Assembly: GCF_003008555.2 (NCBI RefSeq) | Contig: NZ_CP027665.1 | Coordinates: forward strand, 1,054,001 to 1,118,000 | Source: Pukyongiella litopenaei | Lineage (GTDB): Bacteria > Pseudomonadota > Alphaproteobacteria > Rhodobacterales > Rhodobacteraceae | DNA length: 64,000 nucleotides | Direction of reading: 5' to 3' | Shown here: in pieces, positions 1-7,747 of the stretch | Position numbering within the stretch: position 1 is the first letter of the stretch | Layout: every line of letters starts with the position of its first letter | Made by a program: the position numbers and the translations under genes | Notes under the pieces: generated by a model | Seen by the model: only the letters and a program-made list of their open reading frames with translations | What the model was told of the DNA's origin: nothing | Database searches by the model: none

Positions 1-372
1 ATAGTCGAACCTGAGCTGATCGACCTCTCGGACGCAGGCCGCGGCCAGCGGGTCGACACCGCCCCAGCGGCGGACGGCTTTCTCGATCACCTGCGGGTTC
101 CCGATTGCACGCTGAATCAGGGTCGCGAGTTGATCCCGGCCCGGCGGCAGCCCCTTGAGATCCGCGATGACCCTCTCGGTCGTCGCGCTGCGCCAGGCCC
201 GGAGTATGGCACCGTGAAAGTCACCGAGCGAAGGGAAATGCCAATAGAAACTGCCGCGCGACACCCCGAGCGCGCTGGCCATCGGCTCGGCCTTGAGCGC
301 CTCGTGGCCCTTGTCCCGAAGGACGACGAGCCCATGTGCAATCCAGTCATCCCGGGTAAGGCGTTTTGTCAT
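1..372 (-). CDS. TetR/AcrR family transcriptional regulator, cut by the window edge
   Basis: Only the first 124 codons are in the window; the gene runs off base 1. The N-terminus (MTKRLTRDDWIAHGL) leads into a TetR helix-turn-helix, with the recognition-helix pattern GVSRGSFYWHFPSLGDF at about residues 37-53. A ligand-binding C-terminal domain should follow outside the window. It is divergent from the membrane protein gene at 453, and its ATG lies only 6 bases from an inverted repeat holding both promoters, so autoregulation and control of that neighbour is the natural inference. The inducer cannot be read. The predicted -10 is 7 bases from the ATG and no Shine-Dalgarno is visible, which suggests a leaderless transcript. 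Confidence 0.88.
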   Translation of the reverse strand, partial: MTKRLTRDDWIAHGLVVLRDKGHEALKAEPMASALGVSRGSFYWHFPSLGDFHGAILRAWRSATTERVIADLKGLPPGRDQLATLIQRAIGNPQVIEKAVRRWGGVDPLAAACVREVDQLRFDY

Positions 373-377
373 GCGCC

Positions 378-423
378 AACCATACAGATGTGTATTGATT
401 TGACAAGACAGAACTGTATGGTT
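378..423. promoter_or_regulatory. Divergent promoters inside a 10-bp inverted repeat (TetR operator candidate)
   Basis: The arms aaccatacag (378-387) and ctgtatggtt (414-423) are perfect inverted copies 26 bases apart. Each arm carries a TATGGT -10 pointing outward. Leftward: TTGTCA (406-401), 16 bases, TATGGT (384-379). Rightward: TTGATT (395-400), 16 bases, TATGGT (417-422). A repressor bound to both arms would cover both -10 boxes. The repeat and boxes are seen directly; binding by the adjacent TetR protein is inferred. Confidence 0.6.
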
Positions 424-452
424 CTGGGCACAGACATGAAAAGGAGACCAAG

Positions 453-821
453 ATGCTCTCAGCCGCAGCCATTTGCCTGGTCCTCGTGGGGGCTATGCAC
501 AGTTTCCTCGGAGGCCTCCGGCTCATCTCCCCGCTTCTGGCCCGACCGGACTTTCCCAGCATTCTGGGCAGCCAGCGAAATGCGCGGCTGACGCTGTTTT
601 TCGGCTGGCATGCGCTGACCGTCTTCTGGTGGGCCCAGGCCTATGTGCTCTGGACGATCGCCACGGAACCGTCGCGGGCGATCCATGCAACGCTCCTGAC
701 CCTGGCGATCGCCAGCTGCATGCTGGCCTGCGCCGCGATCATCGCCTCACGGGGGCGGCACCTGTCCTGGGTCTTTTTCCTGCCGATCACGATCCTGCTG
801 GTCTGCGTTTTGATCGAATAG
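453..821 (+). CDS. Small four-helix membrane protein of unknown function
   Basis: 122 residues, almost entirely hydrophobic, with predicted membrane segments at about 3-22, 46-68, 76-97 and 103-121. The short loops carry Arg/His (RNAR after the first helix, RGRH before the last). A strong ribosome site, aaggag, lies at 441-446, so the ATG at 453 is well supported. I do not recognise a catalytic motif or a named family. It is divergent from a TetR gene and shares a palindromic control region with it. That layout is typical of a repressor and its inducible target, for example a small transporter-like or stress-related membrane protein, but the role is unknown. Confidence 0.8.
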   Translation: MLSAAAICLVLVGAMHSFLGGLRLISPLLARPDFPSILGSQRNARLTLFFGWHALTVFWWAQAYVLWTIATEPSRAIHATLLTLAIASCMLACAAIIASRGRHLSWVFFLPITILLVCVLIE

Positions 822-897
822 GTGGACCCAAAGCCCCGAGATTGCCGTGGCCCAAATGCGGGCGCTTTCCCCGAGGGTCAGCCCCGGTATCCACGCC

Positions 898-1488
898 CTA
901 CTCCAGAACCCTGAGAGCGGCGGCCACGAGGTGATCCGCGAAACCCTGGTCGAGCGGCCGATGCCCGACCAGCAGACGATAGAAGACCGGGCCGTAGATG
1001 ACATCCAGCACGACCTCGAGATCGGCCGGACGGGCGATGTCGCCCTTCTGGATCGCGCGTTCGATCAGACCGCGCCCGGTTTCCCGGCTCGACAGGATCA
1101 CCTGGTTGCGGAACGCCTTGGTCATCTCGCTTTCCGGATCGGCCGCTGCCAGGGCCATGGTGATCTGCCGTCCGCGCGTCGTCGCAAAGGCCGTCACCAG
1201 CGTTCTCATCTGTGCGGTCAGGCCGGATTTCAGGGTGCCGCCCGGCTCTGCAGGCTCCACCGGTCCGGCCATCATCAGCGCCGCCATGGCAAGTTCGCAG
1301 GCATTCGCCCAGTTGCGGTAGATCGTCGGCTTTCCGACCCCTGACCTCGCGGCCACCGCTTCGATCGACAGGCGCCCGAAGCCGTCATTCATGAGGATTT
1401 CATGCGCCACCGACAAGGCCCGCTTCCTTGCGGTCTTGCTGGGCGGGCGCCCGCGCGGTTTCCTGGGGTTCGGTTGATCTTGACTCAT
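898..1488 (-). CDS. TetR/AcrR family transcriptional regulator
   Basis: 196 residues starting at MSQDQPNPRKPRGRPPSK. The Arg/Lys-rich N-terminus is followed by a TetR_N helix-turn-helix (AVAARSGVGKPTIYRNWAN, about residues 42-60) and a C-terminal effector domain similar to TetR_C groups where a Trp or Phe follows YR. The open frame continues upstream to 1938, but that part is antisense to the VOC gene. The ATG at 1488 gives a normal TetR length and leaves a divergent control region. The gene faces the VOC gene at 1537 with a palindrome in the 48-base gap, so it probably represses that gene and itself. Effector unknown. Confidence 0.9.
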   Translation of the reverse strand: MSQDQPNPRKPRGRPPSKTARKRALSVAHEILMNDGFGRLSIEAVAARSGVGKPTIYRNWANACELAMAALMMAGPVEPAEPGGTLKSGLTAQMRTLVTAFATTRGRQITMALAAADPESEMTKAFRNQVILSSRETGRGLIERAIQKGDIARPADLEVVLDVIYGPVFYRLLVGHRPLDQGFADHLVAAALRVLE

Positions 1489-1508
1489 TATGTAACGTGA
1501 CGTAACGT
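1480..1508 (+). promoter_or_regulatory. Promoter of the VOC gene with an embedded TetR-type palindrome
   Basis: TTGACT (1480-1485) and TAACGT (1503-1508) are 17 bases apart. Between and over them lies the near-perfect 15-base palindrome gtaacgtgacgtaac (1492-1506). The palindrome starts 3 bases from the start codon of the divergent tetR gene, so one bound repressor could block both directions. Boxes and palindrome are seen; regulation is inferred. Confidence 0.5.
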
Positions 1509-1536
1509 AATTAATGTAGATACGCAAGGACACCCC

Positions 1537-1983
1537 ATGTCTTCGATCACGACAGTCATACCCCATATCATCGCAAGGGATGCCAAGGCCGCCATCGCAT
1601 TCTACATCGCGGCCTTCGGCGCGACCGAGATATTTCGCATGACCGATCCCTCCGATGGCAGGATCGGTCACGCGGAACTGAAATTCGGCGACAGCACCAT
1701 CATGCTCGCCGACGAGTATCCCGATTTCGGCGCGCTCGGCCCCGACACGATCGGCGGCTCGCCGGTGACGCTGCACCTGTCGACGACAGCGGTCGATGCC
1801 GACCTCGCCCGCGCCGTCGAGGCCGGCGCGACGATCCTGCGCGCCGCCACCGACCAGAGCTTCGGCGAGCGCAACGCGATGGTGCAGGACCCGTTCGGCC
1901 ACCGGTGGAGACTGTCGCAAACCATCGAGCAACTGCACCCCGACGAGATGCAGCGGCGCTGGGACGAAGAAGCCGCCTCATGA
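1537..1983 (+). CDS. VOC superfamily protein, PhnB/glyoxalase-like
   Basis: 148 residues built as the paired beta-alpha-beta-beta-beta modules of the vicinal oxygen chelate fold. It opens with TVIPHIIARDAKAAIAFY and has GHAELKFGDSTIMLADE in module 1 and an AMVQDPFGHRW ending strand in module 2, both common in PhnB/YdeM-like proteins. Ribosome site aagga at 1526-1530. Such proteins can be glyoxalases, dioxygenases or antibiotic-binding proteins, and the substrate cannot be told from sequence. Divergent from a TetR gene, so probably inducible. The stop codon abuts the end of the convergent dhaL remnant. Confidence 0.88.
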   Translation: MSSITTVIPHIIARDAKAAIAFYIAAFGATEIFRMTDPSDGRIGHAELKFGDSTIMLADEYPDFGALGPDTIGGSPVTLHLSTTAVDADLARAVEAGATILRAATDQSFGERNAMVQDPFGHRWRLSQTIEQLHPDEMQRRWDEEAAS

Positions 1984-2390
1984 GCAGCGGGTGGCCGCCA
2001 GCCGCTCGAAGAGCCGGGCAACGGCTTCGGCACCGGGATCGACATTGCCGCTGAGCTGAGCGGCAGTCACATAGGACGCCCGCCCGGCATTCGCCGTCAA
2101 CATCCGCGCGGTCGACATGGCACCGGTTCTCGCATGCGAGGCGGCTGCCTGCAGCCCGTCCCGAAGGCCCTCCAGGGCGGGTGCCAGGGCGTCGATCATG
2201 GTACGATCGCCAGGATCACGCCCGACGAGCCCCCCATCGTCTGGCTCAATTCGCGGCTGATCGCGGGCAGCAACTGCCCGAGATCGGCCAAGGGCAAATC
2301 GTCCAGGCGATCCAGCAACGTGATCTTCACCCGCATAGACTTCTTCCATGATCTTGCCGGTTCCTGAAAACCAGGCATCACAAGGATCAC
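1978..2390 (-). pseudogene. Decayed dihydroxyacetone kinase L-domain (dhaL-like) gene
   Basis: Two DhaL pieces lie in different frames. From a GTG at 2390 the first frame gives LADLGQLLPAISRELSQTM and then GGSSGVILAI, matching the conserved GGxSG region, and stops at 2196. The second frame begins with GDRTMIDALAPALEGLRDG and runs through GRASYVTAAQLSGNVDPGAE to a TGA at 1978, matching the DhaL C-terminus. The roughly 35-40 residues that normally separate these blocks are missing, and the N-terminal metal/ADP-binding Asp region is not recognisable. This is an internal deletion plus frame change, so no intact kinase subunit can be made. No dhaK is in the window. Confidence 0.7.
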
Positions 2391-2396
2391 GTTGGA

Positions 2397-2550
2397 TTAC
2401 CCCGCATTCATACGGCCAAAGGTGCGACAGGCCAGATTTGCGCATTGCACGTCTTCGTCGCTGCTGGCGCCGCTCACCCCGATGCCGCCGATGACGGCCC
2501 CAACGGATGTCGTGATCGGCAAACCGCCCGTAATGGCCACGAAACACAAC
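2397..2550 (-). pseudogene. C-terminal remnant of a GlcG/HbpS-like gene
   Basis: On the minus strand one frame reads FVAITGGLPI, then GAVIGGIGVSGASSDEDVQC, and stops at TAA (2399-2397). This is the conserved C-terminal block of the GlcG/HbpS (heme-binding/PduO C-terminal-like) family. Upstream of about 2550 the frame is broken and I could not recover the rest of a normal 140-residue protein. It sits directly before the dhaL remnant in the same direction. GlcG-like and Dha kinase genes do occur together in glycerol/dihydroxyacetone clusters, so both are probably leftovers of one lost operon. From 2550 to 2749 I see nothing recognisable. Confidence 0.6.
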
Positions 2551-2749
2551 CACGATCCATACGCAGATGATCCTCGTCAGGGATACGCGCCCGGGCCTGT
2601 ATGAAACGCCCCGGAACCTGCCAAACGCCCGTTTCCCGCTGCGACAGTAGCTTTTCGAGGAAAACGAGTCCATCGCACCCGGATTTGGTTCGCGGGGTTG
2701 CCTCACCTCGATGCGGCCAGTATGCGAGGCCGGAACGAAAGGTGAATAC

Positions 2750-3526
2750 ATGCGCAGACACAGCTTCGAGCGCGATGGCGTGGTCTTTTCATTCCTCGAC
2801 GCCGGCGGTGACGGCAAGCCGTTGCTCGCGCTTCATGGCCACTGGATGGGGGCGTCCGACTTTACGGAGGTTGCCGACGATCTTTCGCCCGAATGGCGCG
2901 TGATCGCACTCGACCAGCGCGGCTTTGGCGAAACCGACCACGGGGCCGCGCACCACATGGCCGCCTATGTCGGCGATGCGGTCGCGCTGCTGGCGCATCT
3001 TGCCATCGCCGCGCCGGTTCCGGTCCTGGGTCATTCCTTTGGCGGTATCGTCGCCTATCATCTGGCGGCCGCGCACCCGGAGCGGGTTTCCGCGATGATC
3101 ATCGAAGATATCGGGGTGAACATCCAGGATGATTCCACACCCTTCGTCACCCATTGGAGCGGAACCTTCCGGCTGCGCGAAACATTGGAGGACCGGCTTG
3201 GCCCGCGACTGGCGCCCTATCTGCAGCGTTCCATCCGCCGCACAAAGGACGGCTGGACACTCAATTTCGATCCGGCCGAATTCCTGCTGTCGGAGCAGGC
3301 AACCAACGGCGACCACTGGAACGTCTGGCTGCAAAGCCGCTGCCCCGCCCTGGTCCTGTCCGGCAGCGAAAGCCGTGTCTGCGACCGGGCAGAGCTGCAA
3401 GCCATGGCGGAAAGGCGCGACGGCACCGAGTTCGCCCGGCTGGAGGCCGGTCACTCGATCCATATCGACGCGCGCCCGGAATTCGTGGAACGCTTGCGGC
3501 AGTTTCTGGACAAGCAGCATCCGTGA
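2750..3526 (+). CDS. Alpha/beta hydrolase
   Basis: 258 residues from the ATG at 2750, which has aaaggtg just upstream; an in-frame ATG at 2711 lacks this. Fold markers in order: oxyanion LHGHWMG near residue 26, nucleophile elbow GHSFGG near residue 90, an acid candidate after the VLSGSES strand, and the catalytic His in EAGHSIHIDARPEF near the C-terminus. The protein is soluble with no signal peptide. The family includes esterases, haloperoxidase-like and C-C bond hydrolases; the substrate is unknown. It follows the decayed dha/glc region and converges on ftsK. Confidence 0.9.
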   Translation: MRRHSFERDGVVFSFLDAGGDGKPLLALHGHWMGASDFTEVADDLSPEWRVIALDQRGFGETDHGAAHHMAAYVGDAVALLAHLAIAAPVPVLGHSFGGIVAYHLAAAHPERVSAMIIEDIGVNIQDDSTPFVTHWSGTFRLRETLEDRLGPRLAPYLQRSIRRTKDGWTLNFDPAEFLLSEQATNGDHWNVWLQSRCPALVLSGSESRVCDRAELQAMAERRDGTEFARLEAGHSIHIDARPEFVERLRQFLDKQHP

Positions 3527-3556
3527 ACGGCCGGCATCATTCGCCGAGCCGGCCGT
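3527..3556. terminator. Hairpin between convergent hydrolase and ftsK genes
   Basis: acggccggc (3527-3535) and gccggccgt (3548-3556) form a perfect 9-bp stem with a 12-base loop immediately after the hydrolase stop codon. There is no T-run on either strand, so it is a candidate bidirectional or Rho-assisted terminator only. Confidence 0.4.
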
Positions 3557-3590
3557 GTCACCGCCCTATCCGGGTTGCCCCGTGTCGGCC

Positions 3591-6440
3591 CTATTGCGGT
3601 TCGGGCACCAGGATCTCGCGTTTGCCGACATGGTTGGCGGCTGACACCAGCCCCTGCTCCTCCATCTGCTCGACCAGGCGGGCGGCCTTGTTGTAGCCGA
3701 TCGCCAGCTTGCGCTGGATGTAGGAGGTCGAGCATTTGCGGTCGTTGATCACCACCTGCACCGCCTGATCATAGAGCGCGTCCTCGCCATTGGTGTTGCC
3801 GCCCAGCCCCAGCACCAGGTCGATATCGTCGGCCTTTTCGTCATCGGGGCCGTCCAGCACCGTGCCGACATATTCCGGCGGGCCAAAGCTCTTGAGATGG
3901 CTGACCACCTCCTCGACCTCTTCGTCGGACACAAACGGCCCGTGGCAGCGGGTGATCTTGGCCCCGCCCGCCATGTAGAGCATGTCGCCCATGCCCAGAA
4001 GCTGTTCGGCGCCCATTTCGCCGAGGATGGTCCGGCTGTCCACCTTGGACGTCACCTGGAACGAGATCCGGGTCGGGAAGTTGGCCTTGATGGTGCCGGT
4101 GATCACGTCGACCGAGGGCCGCTGCGTGGCCATGATCAGGTGGATGCCCGATGCCCGCGCCATCTGCGCGAGACGCTGGATGCAGGCCTCGATTTCCTTG
4201 CCCGCGACCATCATCAGGTCGGCCATCTCGTCCACGATCACCACGATATAGGGCAGTTTCTCGGGGGCGAATTCCTCGGTCTCGAACACCGGTTCGCCGG
4301 TTTCGTCGTCGAACCCGGTCTGCACCGTGCGCGAGAACATTTCGTTCTTGGACAGTGCATCCTTTACCCGGCCGTTATAGCCGGCGATGTTGCGCACGCC
4401 CATCTTCGACATCTTGCGATAGCGGTCCTCCATCTCGCCCACGACCCATTTGAGCGCCACGACCGCCTTTTTCGGATCGGTCACCACCGGCGACAGAAGG
4501 TGCGGAATACCGTCATAGACCGACAGTTCCAGCATCTTGGGGTCGATCATGATCAGCCGGCATTCCTCGGGCGTCAGCTTGTAGAGCAGCGACAGGATCA
4601 TGGTGTTGATGGCGACGGATTTGCCCGAACCGGTGGTCCCCGCGATCAGCAGGTGCGGCATCTTGGCCAGGTTGGCCACCACCGGGTCGCCCCCGATATC
4701 CTTGCCCAGCGCCAACGGCAGGCTGCGGTTGCCGTCGCCGAATTCGCGGCTGGCGAGTATCTCGCGCAGCACGACCTTTTCCCGGTTCTCGTTCGGCAGT
4801 TCGATCCCGATCACCGACCGGCCGGGAACGGTGGACACACGCGCCGACAGCGCCGACATCGACCGGGCGATGTCGTCGGCCAGACCGATCACGCGCGACG
4901 CCTTCAGGCCCGGCGCGGGTTCCAGTTCATACATGGTCACGACCGGGCCGGGGCGGACGCTGACGATCTCGCCCTTGACGCCATAGTCGTCCAGCACGCT
5001 TTCCAGCATCCGGGCGTTTTCCTCCAGCGCCTCGTCCGACAGCAGATGGCGCTGGATGCTGACCGGGTTGGTCAGCAGGCTGAGCGGCGGCAGTTCAAAC
5101 GCCTCGCCCGTTTCGTCAAAGGCCAGGCCCGGCTGTGCCTCGGAGATCGCGCGGGTGGACAGCGCCGCCGTCTTGCGCGGCGGGTTCATCACGACCGTGC
5201 GCGGCCCCGCGACCGGGATCGGCATCGGGTCGGGTTCGGGCTCGGACAATGGCAGCGCATCATCCTGCACCGATACCCGCGGCTGCGGATCGCTGGAAGG
5301 TTCGCCGGGAAGATCGCCGGAAAGATCACCGGGAGGATCGCTGGGCGGCGCGCTGGGCGCATCGACGGGGGCTGTCGCCTCTTGCGGCTCGGCACCGGCA
5401 TAGACCGGCGGTTCGACCCGCGCCCGGCCCGCCGAAGGATCCAGAACCAGCGGTTCGGGCCGCCGCCCTCGCCCCTTGGTCAGGGGCAGCGCCGGATCCG
5501 GTTCGGGTTCGCCCTTGCGGGCGCGAATCGCGTTGGCGATCCGGTCGCGGATGCGGTCGCCGCTGGGCTCGTCGATCTCGACCGTGAATTCGGGTTCGAT
5601 CAGTTCGGGCTCGGGCATGGTTTCGGGCCGGCGGATGAAGGACGGCACCTTGGCCAGGACCGAGGGCGCCGACGGGTCGGACCAGTCCGGCAGATCGTCC
5701 TCGTCCCCGGCCATGTCCCCGGCTTCGGCGGCACGGCGTTCGGCCCGCGCGGCGTGATGGTCGCGGGCCGCCTGCGCCGCCTGCGCGGCGCCACGGCCCA
5801 GCAGCGTCATCAACTGCCCGTAGGCCATCACCAGGCTGACCAGGCAGAACCGCAGCCCGCGTGCGATTTCGGGCCGGGTAAAGCCGGTCACATGGGCGCC
5901 CAGCGCCAGCAGGCCGACCCCCAGCAGGAATGAAATCAGCTTGACCGCCATCTGCGATCCCAGCGGCAGCAGCGTCAGCGCCGCCCCCAGAACGGTGTCG
6001 CCGAACAGCCCGCCCAGCCCATAGCTGTGGGTGGCCTGCCAGCCCGCGCCCGGCACCAGCGTCGCCGCATAGACCGAGGCCAGCGCGATCGCGATCGGGG
6101 CAAAGATCAGCCGCCCCACGGCCCGGTCCGCATGCCAGTGCAGCGCGAACCGCAGCCCCCAGATCACCGCGACCAGCGCGATGCCCCAGGCGCCCTTGCC
6201 CGCGATCATGATCAGCGGGGCCGCGACCGAGGCTCCGACACGGCCCAGCCAGTTCTGCACCGGCGCATCGGTCGACACCATCCAGTTCGGGTCGTCGGGG
6301 CTGTAGGACCAGATCATCGCCGCCACGGCCAGCCCGAAGCAGATCATGGCGATACCGATCAGTTCCCGGCCCCGCCGCTCCAGTGCCTCCTGCATGTTGC
6401 TGTCCAGAAGCGGATCCCGGCTGCGTGTCTGATATGCCAT
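3591..6440 (-). CDS. ftsK: DNA translocase FtsK
   Basis: 949 residues. The N-terminal membrane domain has about four helices between residues 25 and 185. A Pro/Asp/Glu-rich linker (about 210-440) follows, then the alpha/beta RecA-like motor with Walker A GTTGSGKS at 601-608 and Walker [11 protein letters not shown] near 733-742, and the C-terminal winged-helix gamma domain (about 885-949, [20 protein letters not shown]) that reads polar KOPS-type DNA sites. FtsK links division to chromosome segregation and XerCD dimer resolution at the septum. Linker residues around 375-395 contain short PGD/SGD-type repeats. The start at 6440 has gaggg/aaggt upstream and lies 16 bases after the aminotransferase stop, so the two are probably co-transcribed. 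Confidence 0.98.
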   Translation of the reverse strand: MAYQTRSRDPLLDSNMQEALERRGRELIGIAMICFGLAVAAMIWSYSPDDPNWMVSTDAPVQNWLGRVGASVAAPLIMIAGKGAWGIALVAVIWGLRFALHWHADRAVGRLIFAPIAIALASVYAATLVPGAGWQATHSYGLGGLFGDTVLGAALTLLPLGSQMAVKLISFLLGVGLLALGAHVTGFTRPEIARGLRFCLVSLVMAYGQLMTLLGRGAAQAAQAARDHHAARAERRAAEAGDMAGDEDDLPDWSDPSAPSVLAKVPSFIRRPETMPEPELIEPEFTVEIDEPSGDRIRDRIANAIRARKGEPEPDPALPLTKGRGRRPEPLVLDPSAGRARVEPPVYAGAEPQEATAPVDAPSAPPSDPPGDLSGDLPGEPSSDPQPRVSVQDDALPLSEPEPDPMPIPVAGPRTVVMNPPRKTAALSTRAISEAQPGLAFDETGEAFELPPLSLLTNPVSIQRHLLSDEALEENARMLESVLDDYGVKGEIVSVRPGPVVTMYELEPAPGLKASRVIGLADDIARSMSALSARVSTVPGRSVIGIELPNENREKVVLREILASREFGDGNRSLPLALGKDIGGDPVVANLAKMPHLLIAGTTGSGKSVAINTMILSLLYKLTPEECRLIMIDPKMLELSVYDGIPHLLSPVVTDPKKAVVALKWVVGEMEDRYRKMSKMGVRNIAGYNGRVKDALSKNEMFSRTVQTGFDDETGEPVFETEEFAPEKLPYIVVIVDEMADLMMVAGKEIEACIQRLAQMARASGIHLIMATQRPSVDVITGTIKANFPTRISFQVTSKVDSRTILGEMGAEQLLGMGDMLYMAGGAKITRCHGPFVSDEEVEEVVSHLKSFGPPEYVGTVLDGPDDEKADDIDLVLGLGGNTNGEDALYDQAVQVVINDRKCSTSYIQRKLAIGYNKAARLVEQMEEQGLVSAANHVGKREILVPEPQ

Positions 6441-6456
6441 ACCTTACCCTCGTTCC

Positions 6457-7638
6457 CTACGCGTAGAGACAGTCGCGCAGGTCACTCAGCCCGCGCCGTG
6501 TCTCGTCCATTGGGGCCACCATCGCGACCCTGATATATCCCTTGCCGGGATTGTCCCGGCCCTCGCCCCGCGCGAGATAGGCGCCGGGCAACACCCGCAC
6601 CCCGGTTTCCCGCCACAGCTTCAGCGTTGCGGCCTCGCCATCCTCGACCGGCAACCACAAGAAGAACCCGGCCCGTGGCGGCAGGTAGCCCGGCACACCG
6701 CCAAAGACCTCATCCGCGAGCGTGTATTTCCGCCGGTAGAGCGCCCGGTTGTCCTCGACATGCGCCTCGTCCGCCCAGGCCCGCGCGGCGGCGGCCTGCA
6801 GCGGCGTCGGCAGCGGCGCACCGGAATAGGCGCGCAGCTGGTGGATGCGGGCGATGCTGTCCGGTCCCCCGGCAACGAAGCCCGACCGCAGGCCGGGCAG
6901 GTTCGACCGTTTCGACAGCGAATGAAACACCAGCACCCGTTCCGGGTCGGCCCCGGTTTCGGCGGCCACCTGCAACGCGCCCGGCGGCGGGTCGCCGCGA
7001 TAGAGCTCGGCATAGCATTCATCCGCGAAGATGCGGAAATCGTGTTTCTCCGCCAGTGCCAGCAGGTCGCGCCAGTAATCGCGCCCGGCCACCGCCCCCT
7101 GCGGATTGGCGGGCGAACAGACATAGGCAATCACGGTGCGGTCCAGCACCTCGCCCGGCAGCGCCGCGAAATCGGGCAGGTGACCGGTTTCGGCGGTGGC
7201 CGGGACATAGACGGGTTCGGCCCCCACCGACAGCGCGGCGACCATGTAGACCTGGTAGAACGGGTTGGGGATCAGCACCGCCGGGCGCTGGCCGCCTTTC
7301 CTTTCGGGCCCGAGTGCCATCGCCGCGTTGTAGAGCCCCTCGCGGGTGCCGTTCAGCGCCATCAACTGGCGGTCGGGATCGACCGAAACGCCGTAGCGGC
7401 GCGACAGCCAGGCCGCGATCGCGCCCAGCAGCTCGGGCGAGCCGTTGTTGGGCGGATAGCTGTTGAAGCCCGCGACATTCGCGGCGATCACCTGCGCGAT
7501 CCAGGGCGGGAACGGGTGGCGCGGTTCGCCGATGGACATATGCCGCACCTCGCCGCCGGGCGAATGCCCGTCGAGCAGCGCGCGCAGGCGCGGGAACGCA
7601 TAGTCCGGTAGGTTCGAAAACCGCTCGGGATAATCCAT
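6457..7638 (-). CDS. Class I/II PLP-dependent aminotransferase
   Basis: 393 residues from MDYPERFSNLPDYAFPRL. Fold type I features are visible: NGTREGLYNAAMA near the cofactor phosphate site, the SPANPQGAVAG block (usually NPTG), FADECYAELY, and the PLP-binding Lys in FHSLSKRSNLPGLRSGF. The C-terminus has the arginine-carrying GYIRVAMV. The family's closest characterised types are aspartate/DapC (succinyldiaminopimelate) aminotransferases, but the amino donor cannot be assigned from the sequence. It is placed directly before ftsK in the same direction. The upstream in-frame extension to 7776 has no family match, so the ATG at 7638 is preferred. Confidence 0.9.
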   Translation of the reverse strand: MDYPERFSNLPDYAFPRLRALLDGHSPGGEVRHMSIGEPRHPFPPWIAQVIAANVAGFNSYPPNNGSPELLGAIAAWLSRRYGVSVDPDRQLMALNGTREGLYNAAMALGPERKGGQRPAVLIPNPFYQVYMVAALSVGAEPVYVPATAETGHLPDFAALPGEVLDRTVIAYVCSPANPQGAVAGRDYWRDLLALAEKHDFRIFADECYAELYRGDPPPGALQVAAETGADPERVLVFHSLSKRSNLPGLRSGFVAGGPDSIARIHQLRAYSGAPLPTPLQAAAARAWADEAHVEDNRALYRRKYTLADEVFGGVPGYLPPRAGFFLWLPVEDGEAATLKLWRETGVRVLPGAYLARGEGRDNPGKGYIRVAMVAPMDETRRGLSDLRDCLYA

Positions 7639-7747
7639 CGAAACTGCCTCAGGTCGGGGTCGTTGTTCGCCCCGGATTTCGTCCAGATTACAGACGCACG
7701 CCCGCCCCGTCCAGAAAAAGGCAGGCGAGTCCCGGCAGTTGTGGCTT

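Noticed and set aside
1-3600. Genomic island or mobile element in the accessory-looking start
   Set aside because: No integrase, transposase, terminal repeats or tRNA border is visible. The pseudogenes alone do not prove transfer.
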